Source: DATKXO01 sp035528995 (GTDB lineage: Bacteria; Planctomycetota; Phycisphaerae; UBA1845). From it: a DNA stretch of 12,372 bases. A model generated the notes under the pieces. That model had not been told where the DNA came from. It did no database searches and saw nothing but the letters and a program-made list of their open reading frames with translations. The position numbers and the translations under genes were made by a program. Position 1 is the stretch's first letter, and every line of letters begins with the position of its first letter. This document shows positions 5,826-12,372 of the stretch, piece after piece. Location: NCBI GenBank assembly GCA_035528995.1, contig DATKXO010000257.1, positions 1 through 12,372 of the forward strand, read 5' to 3'.

Positions 5826-8471
5826 CTACCGCCACCGCCCGCGCGACAGACGCATGAGCGACAGCCCGAGCAGCGCACCCAGCAGCCCGATCATCCCCGC
5901 CCCGGCACCGCAGTAACCGTAAGGCTCCAGAACGACGAAGTCGAAGAACCCGCCCTCGAACCCGAACGGCACCTGGAAATCGCTCCACCGGGCCGAGTCC
6001 ATGCACTCGCTCAGCCCGGCGTCGAGCAGGTCCTGCTCGCTCATGATCTCCTCGGTGGCGATCGACTCCGGCGCGTCGCGATCGTCGATGTCGGCCACCT
6101 GCAAAGCCTCGTCGGACAGCACCCACAGCCGCTGATCGATCACGCCGGCCCGGCGCACCAGCCCCCGGTGCTCGACGAAACCCCGCTCGGTCAGCGACCG
6201 CTCGCCCAGGTCGATCAGTTGCAGCGAGTCAACGTACTCGCCCCGCTCCTGGTCCCAACTGCTGAACGGCACCAGGATCAGCCCGTCCTCCTCGAGCACC
6301 TTGAGGGCCTTCTCGTCCACCGTGGCCTCCGAAGTCGTATCGAACGACCACTTCTCGCCCAGAACGATCCGGTTCAACTGAAAAGGCTGGGTCGGAGTGA
6401 CCACGCTGTACAGCGCCACCGCCGGCCGGAAGCCGGCCGTGTCGTCGAACCCGACGCCGATCAGCCGATCCCCCAGCGGCACGAGGTGCGTGGACCAGCC
6501 CGGAACCTCCAGCTCGCCGGTCACTTCCGGGTTCTCCGGGTCCGAAAGGTCCAGCACGAACAGCGGGTCGATCTGCTGGAACGTCACCGCGTAGCCCCGC
6601 GTTCCGTCGAAGCGCACGCTCCGCAGCGACTCACCGGTGATGATGGTGCGCTGCCCGATCCGCTCCACGTCGTCCGGGTCGGCCACGTCGTAGAGATAGA
6701 TGGCCACCTTCCCGGTGCTGACCTCCCCGGTCACGATCCGGAACACCCCGTCGTACTCGTCGGCGAAGAACCGGTTTCCGACCAGCCCCGGCACCCGGAA
6801 CGTGTCGCGCTGCTCGACGTCGCCGGCCCGGTCGGAAATATCGACGTACGTCACCCGGCTGGTGTCGTACATGTCCGGGTCATTGCCCAGAACGTAGATC
6901 GCGTTCGTCGTCACCTGGATGTCCAGCGACTCGCCGGTCACGTCCACCCGGTCCACGATACGGATGTCGTTCGGGTCGGCCACATTGATCGACACCACGA
7001 ACACCCGCGGGCTGAAGTCCACGGGCTCGAACACCGCGCCCACTTCGAGGTCCTGCGCGAGCACGATCTGCACCGGGTTCGCCGTCGGCAGCGCCGGCGA
7101 CTGCTCACCGGTGACCCATCCGGCAAACTGGTATCCCTCGTCGGGCACGGCCGTGATCGTGACCGTCGTGCCGACGGCGTACGCCGGCTGATCGGGCGCC
7201 ACGACGATGCTGCCGCCCGCCTGCTCCATAATCTCGATCGTCAGCACGTCGGTCGCAACCGGCCCGACCGCGAAGTCGCCCAGCAGATCGACGACCGCCC
7301 AGACCACGTGGAAGTCCTCCGCCGGCTGCAGATAGTGGCCGTAGTCGCCGATCCCCCCGGTGGGCTGGGTGTTGCCCTGGTCGTTTGTCGCCGCCGGTAG
7401 CCACACGCCGCTCGACGCGTCGTACCGGTACAACAGCAGCTCATCGACGGTCAGCCCGGCTTCGTTGACGACGACGAACGGAATCTCCACCGACACCACG
7501 GCCGTATAACCGCCTCCGGTCAGGTCGCCACCGCCGCTGACGGTGATCGGCAGCGAATCATCGGGCAGGCCCAACGCCCCGGGCCTCGTGTTGCCGTCGG
7601 CCACCGTGACCTGCAGCACCTCGCCCGGCACGGCCCCGGCCAGTGAGATTTCCGCGGTGACGCCTCCCGGCGACGTCGCCGTAGCGACGGCGGCACCCGT
7701 CCCGTCCACCATCACCGCCAGCCCCGTCGATGACGGCGGAGCGATCGTGCCTTCGCCATTGGTCGATACAACGCCGTCCGGCGTGTCGCCCGAGCCGCTC
7801 GTGCCGACACCCGACGGCGGCCCGGAACCGTACACGTCGAGGTTGCCGGCCGCGTAGATCACGTCGCCCACACGCCGCGTCCCGCTGGTGAAGCCGTCCA
7901 GATCGAAGTGGTTCAACTCCACCGGGTTGTTCGGATCGGTGATATCGACCACGGTGATCCGGCTGCCGTCGTACCCCGGATTGAGCAGGGCGCTGACCTC
8001 CTCCTCCTCGGCGAAGGAGACCGCGCTGCCCGCACACCGGTAGAAATCGGCGCTGGTCACGATGTAGGCCCGATCCGCGTCGGCGTAAAGCTCCACCGCC
8101 CGGCCCTGCATGGGCACCCGCCCGACGATCTCCGGCCGCTCGATGGTTCGGGCGTCGACGATCACCAGCCCCCGGTAGCGATTCGCAAGATAGAAGTACC
8201 CGTCGCGGAACTTGACGATGTCCGCCTCCTCGATCTCGCGAACCACGTCGGACGGCTCGGGCTCCTCAACCTCGCCTTCGCCCTCGCCCCCGATATCCGC
8301 TTCGCCGCCGGCCCCGCCCCCAGTGGCGCTGGCGCAGCCCAGCAACTGCACCACGCCGAACGCCAGTGCCGCAACGAGCAGGAAGCGAACGATCAGGAGC
8401 ACAAACGACAGGCCGTCATCTCTTTGAGCCGCGACCGCCTCCGCGGCTGCCACCCCGTGTCTGCGTAGCAT
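5826..8471 (-). CDS. Exported beta-propeller domain protein with inserted adhesin-like modules
   Basis: This 881-aa exported protein has a hydrophobic signal at about 21-45 ending in LLGC, a lipobox-like site with Cys46, then a Gly/Glu-rich linker (50-75). EEADIVKFRDGYFYLAN (81-97) matches the opening of secreted beta-propeller domain proteins (PF09826-like). Blade strands of the LVIVD type recur near 102, 172, 491, 541, 591, 638, 686, 748 and 790, many with a V-D-[IL]-[ST]-DP turn. A segment at about 214-486 interrupts the propeller. It holds a Gly/Ser/Thr linker, a beta-rich module (about 240-408, ending WAVVDLLGDFAVG) and a divergent InlB B-type repeat (about 411-484: GGSIVVAPDQPAYAVGTTVT, then GYQFAGW). 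The C-terminus is Cys854-Gly, a hydrophobic stretch and an Arg-rich end. ATG 8471 has GGAGG 9 nt upstream. Its role is unknown; binding or scaffolding at the cell surface is inferred. Confidence 0.85.
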   Translation of the reverse strand: MLRRHGVAAAEAVAAQRDDGLSFVLLIVRFLLVAALAFGVVQLLGCASATGGGAGGEADIGGEGEGEVEEPEPSDVVREIEEADIVKFRDGYFYLANRYRGLVIVDARTIERPEIVGRVPMQGRAVELYADADRAYIVTSADFYRCAGSAVSFAEEEEVSALLNPGYDGSRITVVDITDPNNPVELNHFDLDGFTSGTRRVGDVIYAAGNLDVYGSGPPSGVGTSGSGDTPDGVVSTNGEGTIAPPSSTGLAVMVDGTGAAVATATSPGGVTAEISLAGAVPGEVLQVTVADGNTRPGALGLPDDSLPITVSGGGDLTGGGYTAVVSVEIPFVVVNEAGLTVDELLLYRYDASSGVWLPAATNDQGNTQPTGGIGDYGHYLQPAEDFHVVWAVVDLLGDFAVGPVATDVLTIEIMEQAGGSIVVAPDQPAYAVGTTVTITAVPDEGYQFAGWVTGEQSPALPTANPVQIVLAQDLEVGAVFEPVDFSPRVFVVSINVADPNDIRIVDRVDVTGESLDIQVTTNAIYVLGNDPDMYDTSRVTYVDISDRAGDVEQRDTFRVPGLVGNRFFADEYDGVFRIVTGEVSTGKVAIYLYDVADPDDVERIGQRTIITGESLRSVRFDGTRGYAVTFQQIDPLFVLDLSDPENPEVTGELEVPGWSTHLVPLGDRLIGVGFDDTAGFRPAVALYSVVTPTQPFQLNRIVLGEKWSFDTTSEATVDEKALKVLEEDGLILVPFSSWDQERGEYVDSLQLIDLGERSLTERGFVEHRGLVRRAGVIDQRLWVLSDEALQVADIDDRDAPESIATEEIMSEQDLLDAGLSECMDSARWSDFQVPFGFEGGFFDFVVLEPYGYCGAGAGMIGLLGALLGLSLMRLSRGRWR

Positions 8472-8480
8472 GACTGAGGT

Positions 8481-8485
8481 CCTCC
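8481..8485 (-). promoter_or_regulatory. Ribosome binding site of the beta-propeller gene
   Basis: GGAGG on the minus strand lies 9 nt before the ATG at 8471. It supports that start over a reading that begins at 8534 and would run through the -10 box. Confidence 0.75.
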
Positions 8486-8521
8486 AAAATGTCGTACGGA
8501 TAGAACTGCCTGGCTGGCCGG

Positions 8522-8527
8522 ATTGTA
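8522..8527 (-). promoter_or_regulatory. Candidate -10 box of the beta-propeller gene
   Basis: TACAAT on the minus strand would start transcription near 8515, with a leader of about 44 nt. No recognisable -35 lies 16-18 bp upstream, so an activator or another sigma factor may be needed. Confidence 0.45.
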
Positions 8528-8564
8528 CGCCCAAACAGGTGTCCGGGGGGCCAACCGGTCCACC

Positions 8565-8576
8565 ATATGTTCATAT
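8565..8576. repeat. Short AT-rich inverted repeat upstream of the beta-propeller promoter
   Basis: ATATG and CATAT are separated by two bases, forming a perfect 5-bp inverted repeat in an otherwise GC-rich region. It is centred about 55 bp before the predicted transcription start, where activators often bind. It is short enough to be chance. Confidence 0.3.
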
Positions 8577-8622
8577 CCCCTTATGGGGTCGAACGATGCG
8601 GACTACTGCGTCCCTCTGGGAC
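8577..8622 (-). terminator. Two small hairpins downstream of the secreted-protein gene
   Basis: Reading on the minus strand after the stop at 8650, GTCCC-AGA-GGGAC (8610-8622) comes first and CCCC-ATAA-GGGG (8577-8588) second. Both stems are short and no T-run follows either, so termination here is only a possibility. Confidence 0.25.
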
Positions 8623-8649
8623 ACGGCATGAAGACGAAGCGAAAACTAT

Positions 8650-9783
8650 TCAAACCCGGCGCCGACGGGCCGCCAGTGGAACAATTGCAGCAAAGATAAG
8701 CATCCCCACCGCCTCGAACCCCAGCGAGCCGCAGAGAGTGCCCGACGTTCCGCGCCCGCCACCATCATCGGCCCCAACCGTCACCGGCGAGGCGGCCCGC
8801 GCCTGGGCCAGATTGACACCCGCCTCGACGGTCTCGCCGTCCACTTCGGGGAAGGCCTCCTCGATCATCTCGGACAGGGCCGTGAAGCCGCGACCGAAGA
8901 CCGCCGACACGCCCGTCCCGTCCGGCAGATTCGTCAGGTCCACCTCGAACGTGGCCACCAGCTCGAACTCCTCCCCGACCTCCGCCCGGTACGTATAGAC
9001 GAACTCCTGATCGGGAATCAGCATGACGTGCGTACGCCCCAGGACCGCCAGGTAGTCCTTCAGCAACGGGTCGGGCCCGGCCCGATCCAGAACCGCCTCC
9101 GATCCACCAAACTCGAACGCGATCCCGTCGGTACCAGCGGGCTCGACGTCGGCCTCCGCCTCACCCTCCGGCAGACCGCTCACGCCCATCACCGCCGAAA
9201 AGACCGTCTCGCCGCCCGACTCGCCCTCACGGAACTGCTCGACCGTCAGGGTCACCTCCGCGCTCAAGCCGGTCAGGTCCCGCAACGGGTCGAGCGACCA
9301 GACGATGATCGCCCCGGAGAGGAAAACGCTGCTTTCCACTTCCCGCTCCACACCCGGGTCCGATCCCAACTCGCCGGTGGTGAAACGAAGCGTGCGCGCC
9401 TCGACGGCCGACGCCGTCACCTGGTACGCAATCCCGGCGTCGATGGAGAAAGCGTCGGCCTCGAGACCCAGTTCCTCCGGGTTCTCACCCGAGGACAGGT
9501 TCGGATCGTCCACGTCGGCGATGCCCTGTCCGGCCGCGATCAGCTCCTCCGTCGGCGTGGGCTCCTCCAGCCGGGAGACCACCTGCAGCGGAAAGTTCGC
9601 GGCCGTCAGCCCGAAATCCTTGAAGACCTCGTCGGACGACACCGGCTCGCCATCGACGAACTGCTGAGTCCGGGCTCGGAGGACCGCGTCGAGAGCGAGC
9701 ACTTCGCCCAACGCGGCACCCGGCACGACACCGACCGCCAGCATAAACGCAACGGATCGAATGCACTGGACAAACCTGTTCAT
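8650..9783 (-). CDS. Secreted protein of unknown function with Cys-Gly/hydrophobic/Arg C-terminal tail
   Basis: I do not recognise a family. The 377-aa product has a clear Sec signal peptide, with basic start MNRFVQCIR, hydrophobic 11-22 and likely cleavage after AALG (26). The mature part is acidic and predicted to be beta-rich, with alternating strands from about 112 to 300 (for example AYQVTASAVEARTLRFTTGE). Its general look resembles choice-of-anchor type secreted domains. A Gly/Asp-rich linker (338-349) leads to Cys351-Gly352, a hydrophobic stretch (354-372) and RRRRV. This tripartite tail resembles PEP-CTERM/MYXO-CTERM-style sorting signals and is shared with the beta-propeller gene downstream. 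The start at 9783 gives an intact signal peptide; the longer reading to 9837 adds an unlikely 18 residues. The ribosome site is weak (GGGG about 9 nt upstream). It has its own promoter. Confidence 0.8.
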   Translation of the reverse strand: MNRFVQCIRSVAFMLAVGVVPGAALGEVLALDAVLRARTQQFVDGEPVSSDEVFKDFGLTAANFPLQVVSRLEEPTPTEELIAAGQGIADVDDPNLSSGENPEELGLEADAFSIDAGIAYQVTASAVEARTLRFTTGELGSDPGVEREVESSVFLSGAIIVWSLDPLRDLTGLSAEVTLTVEQFREGESGGETVFSAVMGVSGLPEGEAEADVEPAGTDGIAFEFGGSEAVLDRAGPDPLLKDYLAVLGRTHVMLIPDQEFVYTYRAEVGEEFELVATFEVDLTNLPDGTGVSAVFGRGFTALSEMIEEAFPEVDGETVEAGVNLAQARAASPVTVGADDGGGRGTSGTLCGSLGFEAVGMLIFAAIVPLAARRRRV

Positions 9784-9899
9784 TATGTGGCCCCCGCCGG
9801 GCCGGCGCCTCAGCGCGGCCCCACTCGCATGATGCACGGTCTACACCGCCGCACCCGGTCCCACACCACCGGCGCCCACCCTTTGACCTGTCAGACTGC

Positions 9900-9928
9900 A
9901 ATATACGATTTATTCGGACCCAGGTCGA
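9900..9928 (-). promoter_or_regulatory. Candidate promoter of the secreted-protein gene
   Basis: TCGACC (9923-9928) and TATATT (9900-9905) are separated by 17 bp on the minus strand. Transcription would begin near 9893, giving a leader of about 110 nt whose purpose is unclear. The promoter sits directly after the MMPL gene stop, so the secreted-protein gene can be expressed separately. Confidence 0.5.
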
Positions 9929-9934
9929 ACCGGA

Positions 9935-12148
9935 CTATGCTTTTCCGGCCTGCGCGGACCCCTTCCGCCCCACCAACAGATAGAGACCCGGCACCAGCAA
10001 CGGCCGCACGACGAACGTGTCCAACAGAACGCCGAACGCGAAACCGAATCCCAACTGTTGCAGCAACGGCAGCCCGGTGGCCGCCAGGGAACCCATGGTG
10101 GCCGCCATGATCAGCCCGCAACTGCTGATCACCGAACCCGTCCGCCCCACCGCCCGCCGCACCGCCTCGCCCGGCGGATGCAGCCGACGCTCCTGCCGGA
10201 TGCGTGACACCACGAAGATGTTGTAGTCCTGCCCCACCGCCACCAGAACCACGAACAGGAACAGCCTCACCTTGTAGTCGATCCGCCCGGCCCCCAGCAC
10301 GTCATCGAAGAACCAGTCCGTCACCCCCAGCGTGGCCGCGTAGACCGCCAGCGTGGCCGCCACCATACACACCGTGAGGGCCGGGTCGCGGACCCAGCCC
10401 AGCACGATCAGCCCGATCACCGCGATCACCAGCACGGTGACGCGCCGCTGATCCGCGTCGAACACGCCCCTGACGTTGATGATGTACGGTGTCAGACCGG
10501 TGGCATGGACCTGCACCGGACCGCCCAGCACCTCTTCCGCCCGGCGGGCCACCTGCTCGAGCACCCGCTGGCAAGTCTGCATAGCCCGCTCCGAAAACGG
10601 CTCCGCCCCCAGCATCACCTCGAAACGCAGACACGGCGGATCGTCGCTGACGTAGTACGGCCGCGCCGACCCGCCACCCGATCCGACCACCGCGGCGGCC
10701 AACGAGCCGGCGAACCTCGCACCGAGCGGTTCCGCCAGACTCCACACGTCGGTCACGCCATCCACCTCACGAACGACCGAGGCCAGCGTCCTGGCGCGTT
10801 CCAACTCCGCCTGCCCGTCCCCACCGACCGCACCCGGGGCCTCGACCAGGCACGACCAACTGAACAGCCTGCTGGCGCCGAAGTGCTCCTCGGCCAGCGC
10901 TCGACCCCGAGCCGACCCGCTACCCGTCGGAACCACCCCCAGGGCGTCATACCGGTACCGTATGCCCAATCCCGACCACACCGGACCGGCCAGCAGCAGC
11001 AACACCACCACGACGACCCCCACCGGGTGACGACTGACCCATCGCCCGGCCGAGGTCCACAGGCCGCCTCCCCCCTCCACCGGCGGAGCCTGCGCCCGGC
11101 GAGGCCAGAACAACCAACGCCCCAGCAGCCACGAGACAGCCGGCACCAGCGTTACCGCCGCCACCAGGGCGATCGCCAACGCCAGCCCCAGCGCCCGACC
11201 CGCGTTGTGCGAAGGCAGCAGATCCGCCGCCAGCAGCATCAGGAAGCCGAAGATCGTCGTGGCCGCGCTCGTGGCGATCGCCGGCCCCGTCGCGACCAGG
11301 GCCTCGATGAACGCCTCCCGCCGCGCCCCGCCGGTGCCCAGTCTCTCGCGATACCGCGACATCCAGAACAGCGAGAAGTCAACGCCCGAGCCGAACAGCA
11401 GCACCACCGCAAAGGTCTTTTCCGTGTCGCTGATCCCCCACCCCACCAGCGTCAGCAGGTCCAGCGCAGCAAGGGCCACGTACACGCTCGTGCCCACCGT
11501 CAACAGCGGAACCACCGCCGCCAGTGGCGCCCGGTGAACCAGAGCCAGAATGAGCAGCAGGGCCCCCACCGTGACCCACGTCGTCCGGGCCAGGGCCGCC
11601 TGTGACGCGGCGGCCAGATCGCGCCCCAGTCCGCCCGAACCCGTGACATCGAACGTCAATCCGTCGGGCAGGCCGGCCTTGGCCAGCGATTCAATCCGCT
11701 CCACATAGGCGATACTGCGATGGGTGACGTAGTTGACGTCGGTGTGCACGACGATGATGGCGACCTGACCGTCGGCGCTGAGCAGGCGTGGTCGCAAGTA
11801 CGGCTGCGTCACCGGCGACTGCACCCGCCAGGCCCCACCACCTTCACCGGCGACTTCGAGCTTGTGCGTCAGCGCCGCCAGGTAGGCGTGATCGTCGGCG
11901 CTGAGCCCGGTGTTGCGGGCGAAGAGCAGAACCGTCCGTGTCCGTGACGCCAGAGCCGGAAACGCACGCCGCTCCAGATCGGTGGCCACGTTGTACGGCT
12001 CGTCCGCCGGAATCATCGACGCCGGCTCGACCAGCGCCACCCGTTCCCGGGAAGGCGCGCTCAGCCAGAGCACCGCCGCGACGACCACCCAGCCGATCAG
12101 CCAGTGCCACGGCCGGCGACAGACGCTGGCCCCCAGAGAAGCAAACAT
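9935..12148 (-). CDS. MMPL/RND-family transporter
   Basis: This 737-aa inner-membrane transporter is made of two similar halves of six helices each (first half near 14-31, 190-206, 208-230, 244-264, 284-311, 316-342; second near 374-394, 567-587, 590-609, 625-648, 670-692, 697-726). Periplasmic loops at about 32-188 and 397-566 match the MMPL/RND plan. The proton-relay helices read GSGVDFSLFWMSRYRERL (253-270) and VGQDYNIFVVSRIRQER (638-654), both typical of MMPL proteins. Such transporters use the proton gradient to move lipids or other hydrophobic molecules to the outer envelope; the substrate here is unknown. The Asp-Tyr pair of MmpL3 is Asp257-Phe258 in the first half and Asp641-Tyr642 in the second. 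Start ATG 12148 has no ribosome site but a promoter placed for a leaderless transcript. A TTG reading at 12184 falls inside the -35 box and is rejected. Confidence 0.9.
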   Translation of the reverse strand: MFASLGASVCRRPWHWLIGWVVVAAVLWLSAPSRERVALVEPASMIPADEPYNVATDLERRAFPALASRTRTVLLFARNTGLSADDHAYLAALTHKLEVAGEGGGAWRVQSPVTQPYLRPRLLSADGQVAIIVVHTDVNYVTHRSIAYVERIESLAKAGLPDGLTFDVTGSGGLGRDLAAASQAALARTTWVTVGALLLILALVHRAPLAAVVPLLTVGTSVYVALAALDLLTLVGWGISDTEKTFAVVLLFGSGVDFSLFWMSRYRERLGTGGARREAFIEALVATGPAIATSAATTIFGFLMLLAADLLPSHNAGRALGLALAIALVAAVTLVPAVSWLLGRWLFWPRRAQAPPVEGGGGLWTSAGRWVSRHPVGVVVVVLLLLAGPVWSGLGIRYRYDALGVVPTGSGSARGRALAEEHFGASRLFSWSCLVEAPGAVGGDGQAELERARTLASVVREVDGVTDVWSLAEPLGARFAGSLAAAVVGSGGGSARPYYVSDDPPCLRFEVMLGAEPFSERAMQTCQRVLEQVARRAEEVLGGPVQVHATGLTPYIINVRGVFDADQRRVTVLVIAVIGLIVLGWVRDPALTVCMVAATLAVYAATLGVTDWFFDDVLGAGRIDYKVRLFLFVVLVAVGQDYNIFVVSRIRQERRLHPPGEAVRRAVGRTGSVISSCGLIMAATMGSLAATGLPLLQQLGFGFAFGVLLDTFVVRPLLVPGLYLLVGRKGSAQAGKA

Positions 12149-12155
12149 TCGCCGG

Positions 12156-12184
12156 GTTCTAGTGTCTCGCCGGCAGGTGGTCAA
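12156..12184 (-). promoter_or_regulatory. Promoter of the MMPL gene, placed for a leaderless mRNA
   Basis: TTGACC (12179-12184) and TAGAAC (12156-12161) are separated by 17 bp on the minus strand. The expected transcription start, about 7 nt beyond the -10, is near 12149, the base before the ATG at 12148. Confidence 0.5.
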
Positions 12185-12233
12185 TCATCGAGATCTTGCG
12201 TGCCGTGGGTGAACGCTACCGGGAAGAGGCAAC

Positions 12234-12372
12234 TCACTCCGCCGACCGGCGCACCTCGTCCCAGACCTCCGAGAACGCCGCATGAGTGGGTTTGTCGAAT
12301 AGGACAAAGACGACCTTCTGCGGCCGATCCGACTCCTGCAGGAACTCGAGCACCGTCTCGAACGCGAGCCGG
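12234..12372 (-). CDS. Macro-domain protein, C-terminal fragment (cut by the right edge)
   Basis: Only the last 45 residues before the TGA at 12234-12236 are in the window. They read RLAFETVLEFLQES, then QKVVFVLFDKPTH, then a final helix. This helix-strand-helix pattern, with V-x-F-V-x-F-D in the strand, matches the end of bacterial macro domains, which bind ADP-ribose and often remove ADP-ribose or O-acetyl-ADP-ribose adducts. The catalytic and ligand-binding loops lie outside the window, so activity cannot be judged. The next gene (MMPL) starts 85 nt downstream with its own promoter, and nothing suggests a functional tie. Confidence 0.65.
   Translation of the reverse strand, partial: RLAFETVLEFLQESDRPQKVVFVLFDKPTHAAFSEVWDEVRRSAE

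Noticed and set aside
6168..7400. 410-residue plus-strand frame opposite the beta-propeller gene
   Set aside because: Low-complexity His/Arg/Val-rich product, antisense to a gene with recognisable blades and a strong ribosome site.
9028..10110. Plus-strand frame spanning the secreted-protein gene and the end of the MMPL gene
   Set aside because: It crosses a promoter region and two minus-strand genes and has no recognisable domain.
10505..11605. 366-residue plus-strand frame opposite the MMPL gene
   Set aside because: Composition is dominated by R, H, Q and P. It is antisense to the MMPL membrane helices.
12149..12184. N-terminal extension of the MMPL protein from a TTG codon
   Set aside because: The TTG is part of the likely -35 box, no ribosome site precedes it, and the added residues (TTCRRDTRTRR) are not part of the family.

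Overview
This is a GC-rich, tightly packed bacterial chromosome segment. It contains nine protein genes (two cut by the window edges) and no RNA gene, insertion sequence, CRISPR array or phage gene that I can see. Eight genes lie on the minus strand and one on the plus strand. A LolC/E-type permease, lipobox-like and signal-peptide-bearing secreted proteins and an MMPL/RND transporter indicate a Gram-negative-type envelope. The Cys-Gly + hydrophobic + Arg tails on two secreted proteins and the general protein style suggest Planctomycetota (Phycisphaerae-like). That placement is inference; no marker gene here proves it.

Layout, left to right. (1) 1-2878: promoter, lysS, then an FtsX/LolC-E-like permease that starts inside the lysS stop codon and runs off the left edge. 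(2) 2940-4695: a two-gene ABC-2 exporter operon, ATPase then permease, joined by an ATGA overlap, with a hairpin right after the permease stop. (3) 4842-5759: the only plus-strand gene, a six-helix DUF6159-type membrane protein, divergent from the ABC operon. It has a near-consensus promoter whose spacer holds a perfect 14-bp palindrome. (4) 5826-8527: a large exported beta-propeller protein (LVIVD-type blades) interrupted by about 270 residues of inserted modules. (5) 8650-9928: a secreted protein of unknown function with the same type of C-terminal tail. (6) 9935-12184: an MMPL/RND-family transporter with a promoter placed for a leaderless mRNA. (7) 12234-12372: the C-terminal end of a macro-domain protein.

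How the parts may fit. Most of the window concerns the cell envelope: two ABC transport units, an MMPL transporter, a membrane protein and two secreted, probably anchored proteins. lysS and the macro-domain gene are the exceptions. The beta-propeller gene and its unknown neighbour are consecutive on the same strand and share a tail, so they probably share an export or anchoring route. The MMPL gene lies directly upstream of them, but both secreted-protein genes have their own candidate promoter, so a functional link is only suggestive.

No gene-free stretch exceeds 300 bases. The longest is 4696-4916 (divergent promoter region). The convergent gap 5760-5825 shows nothing recognisable.
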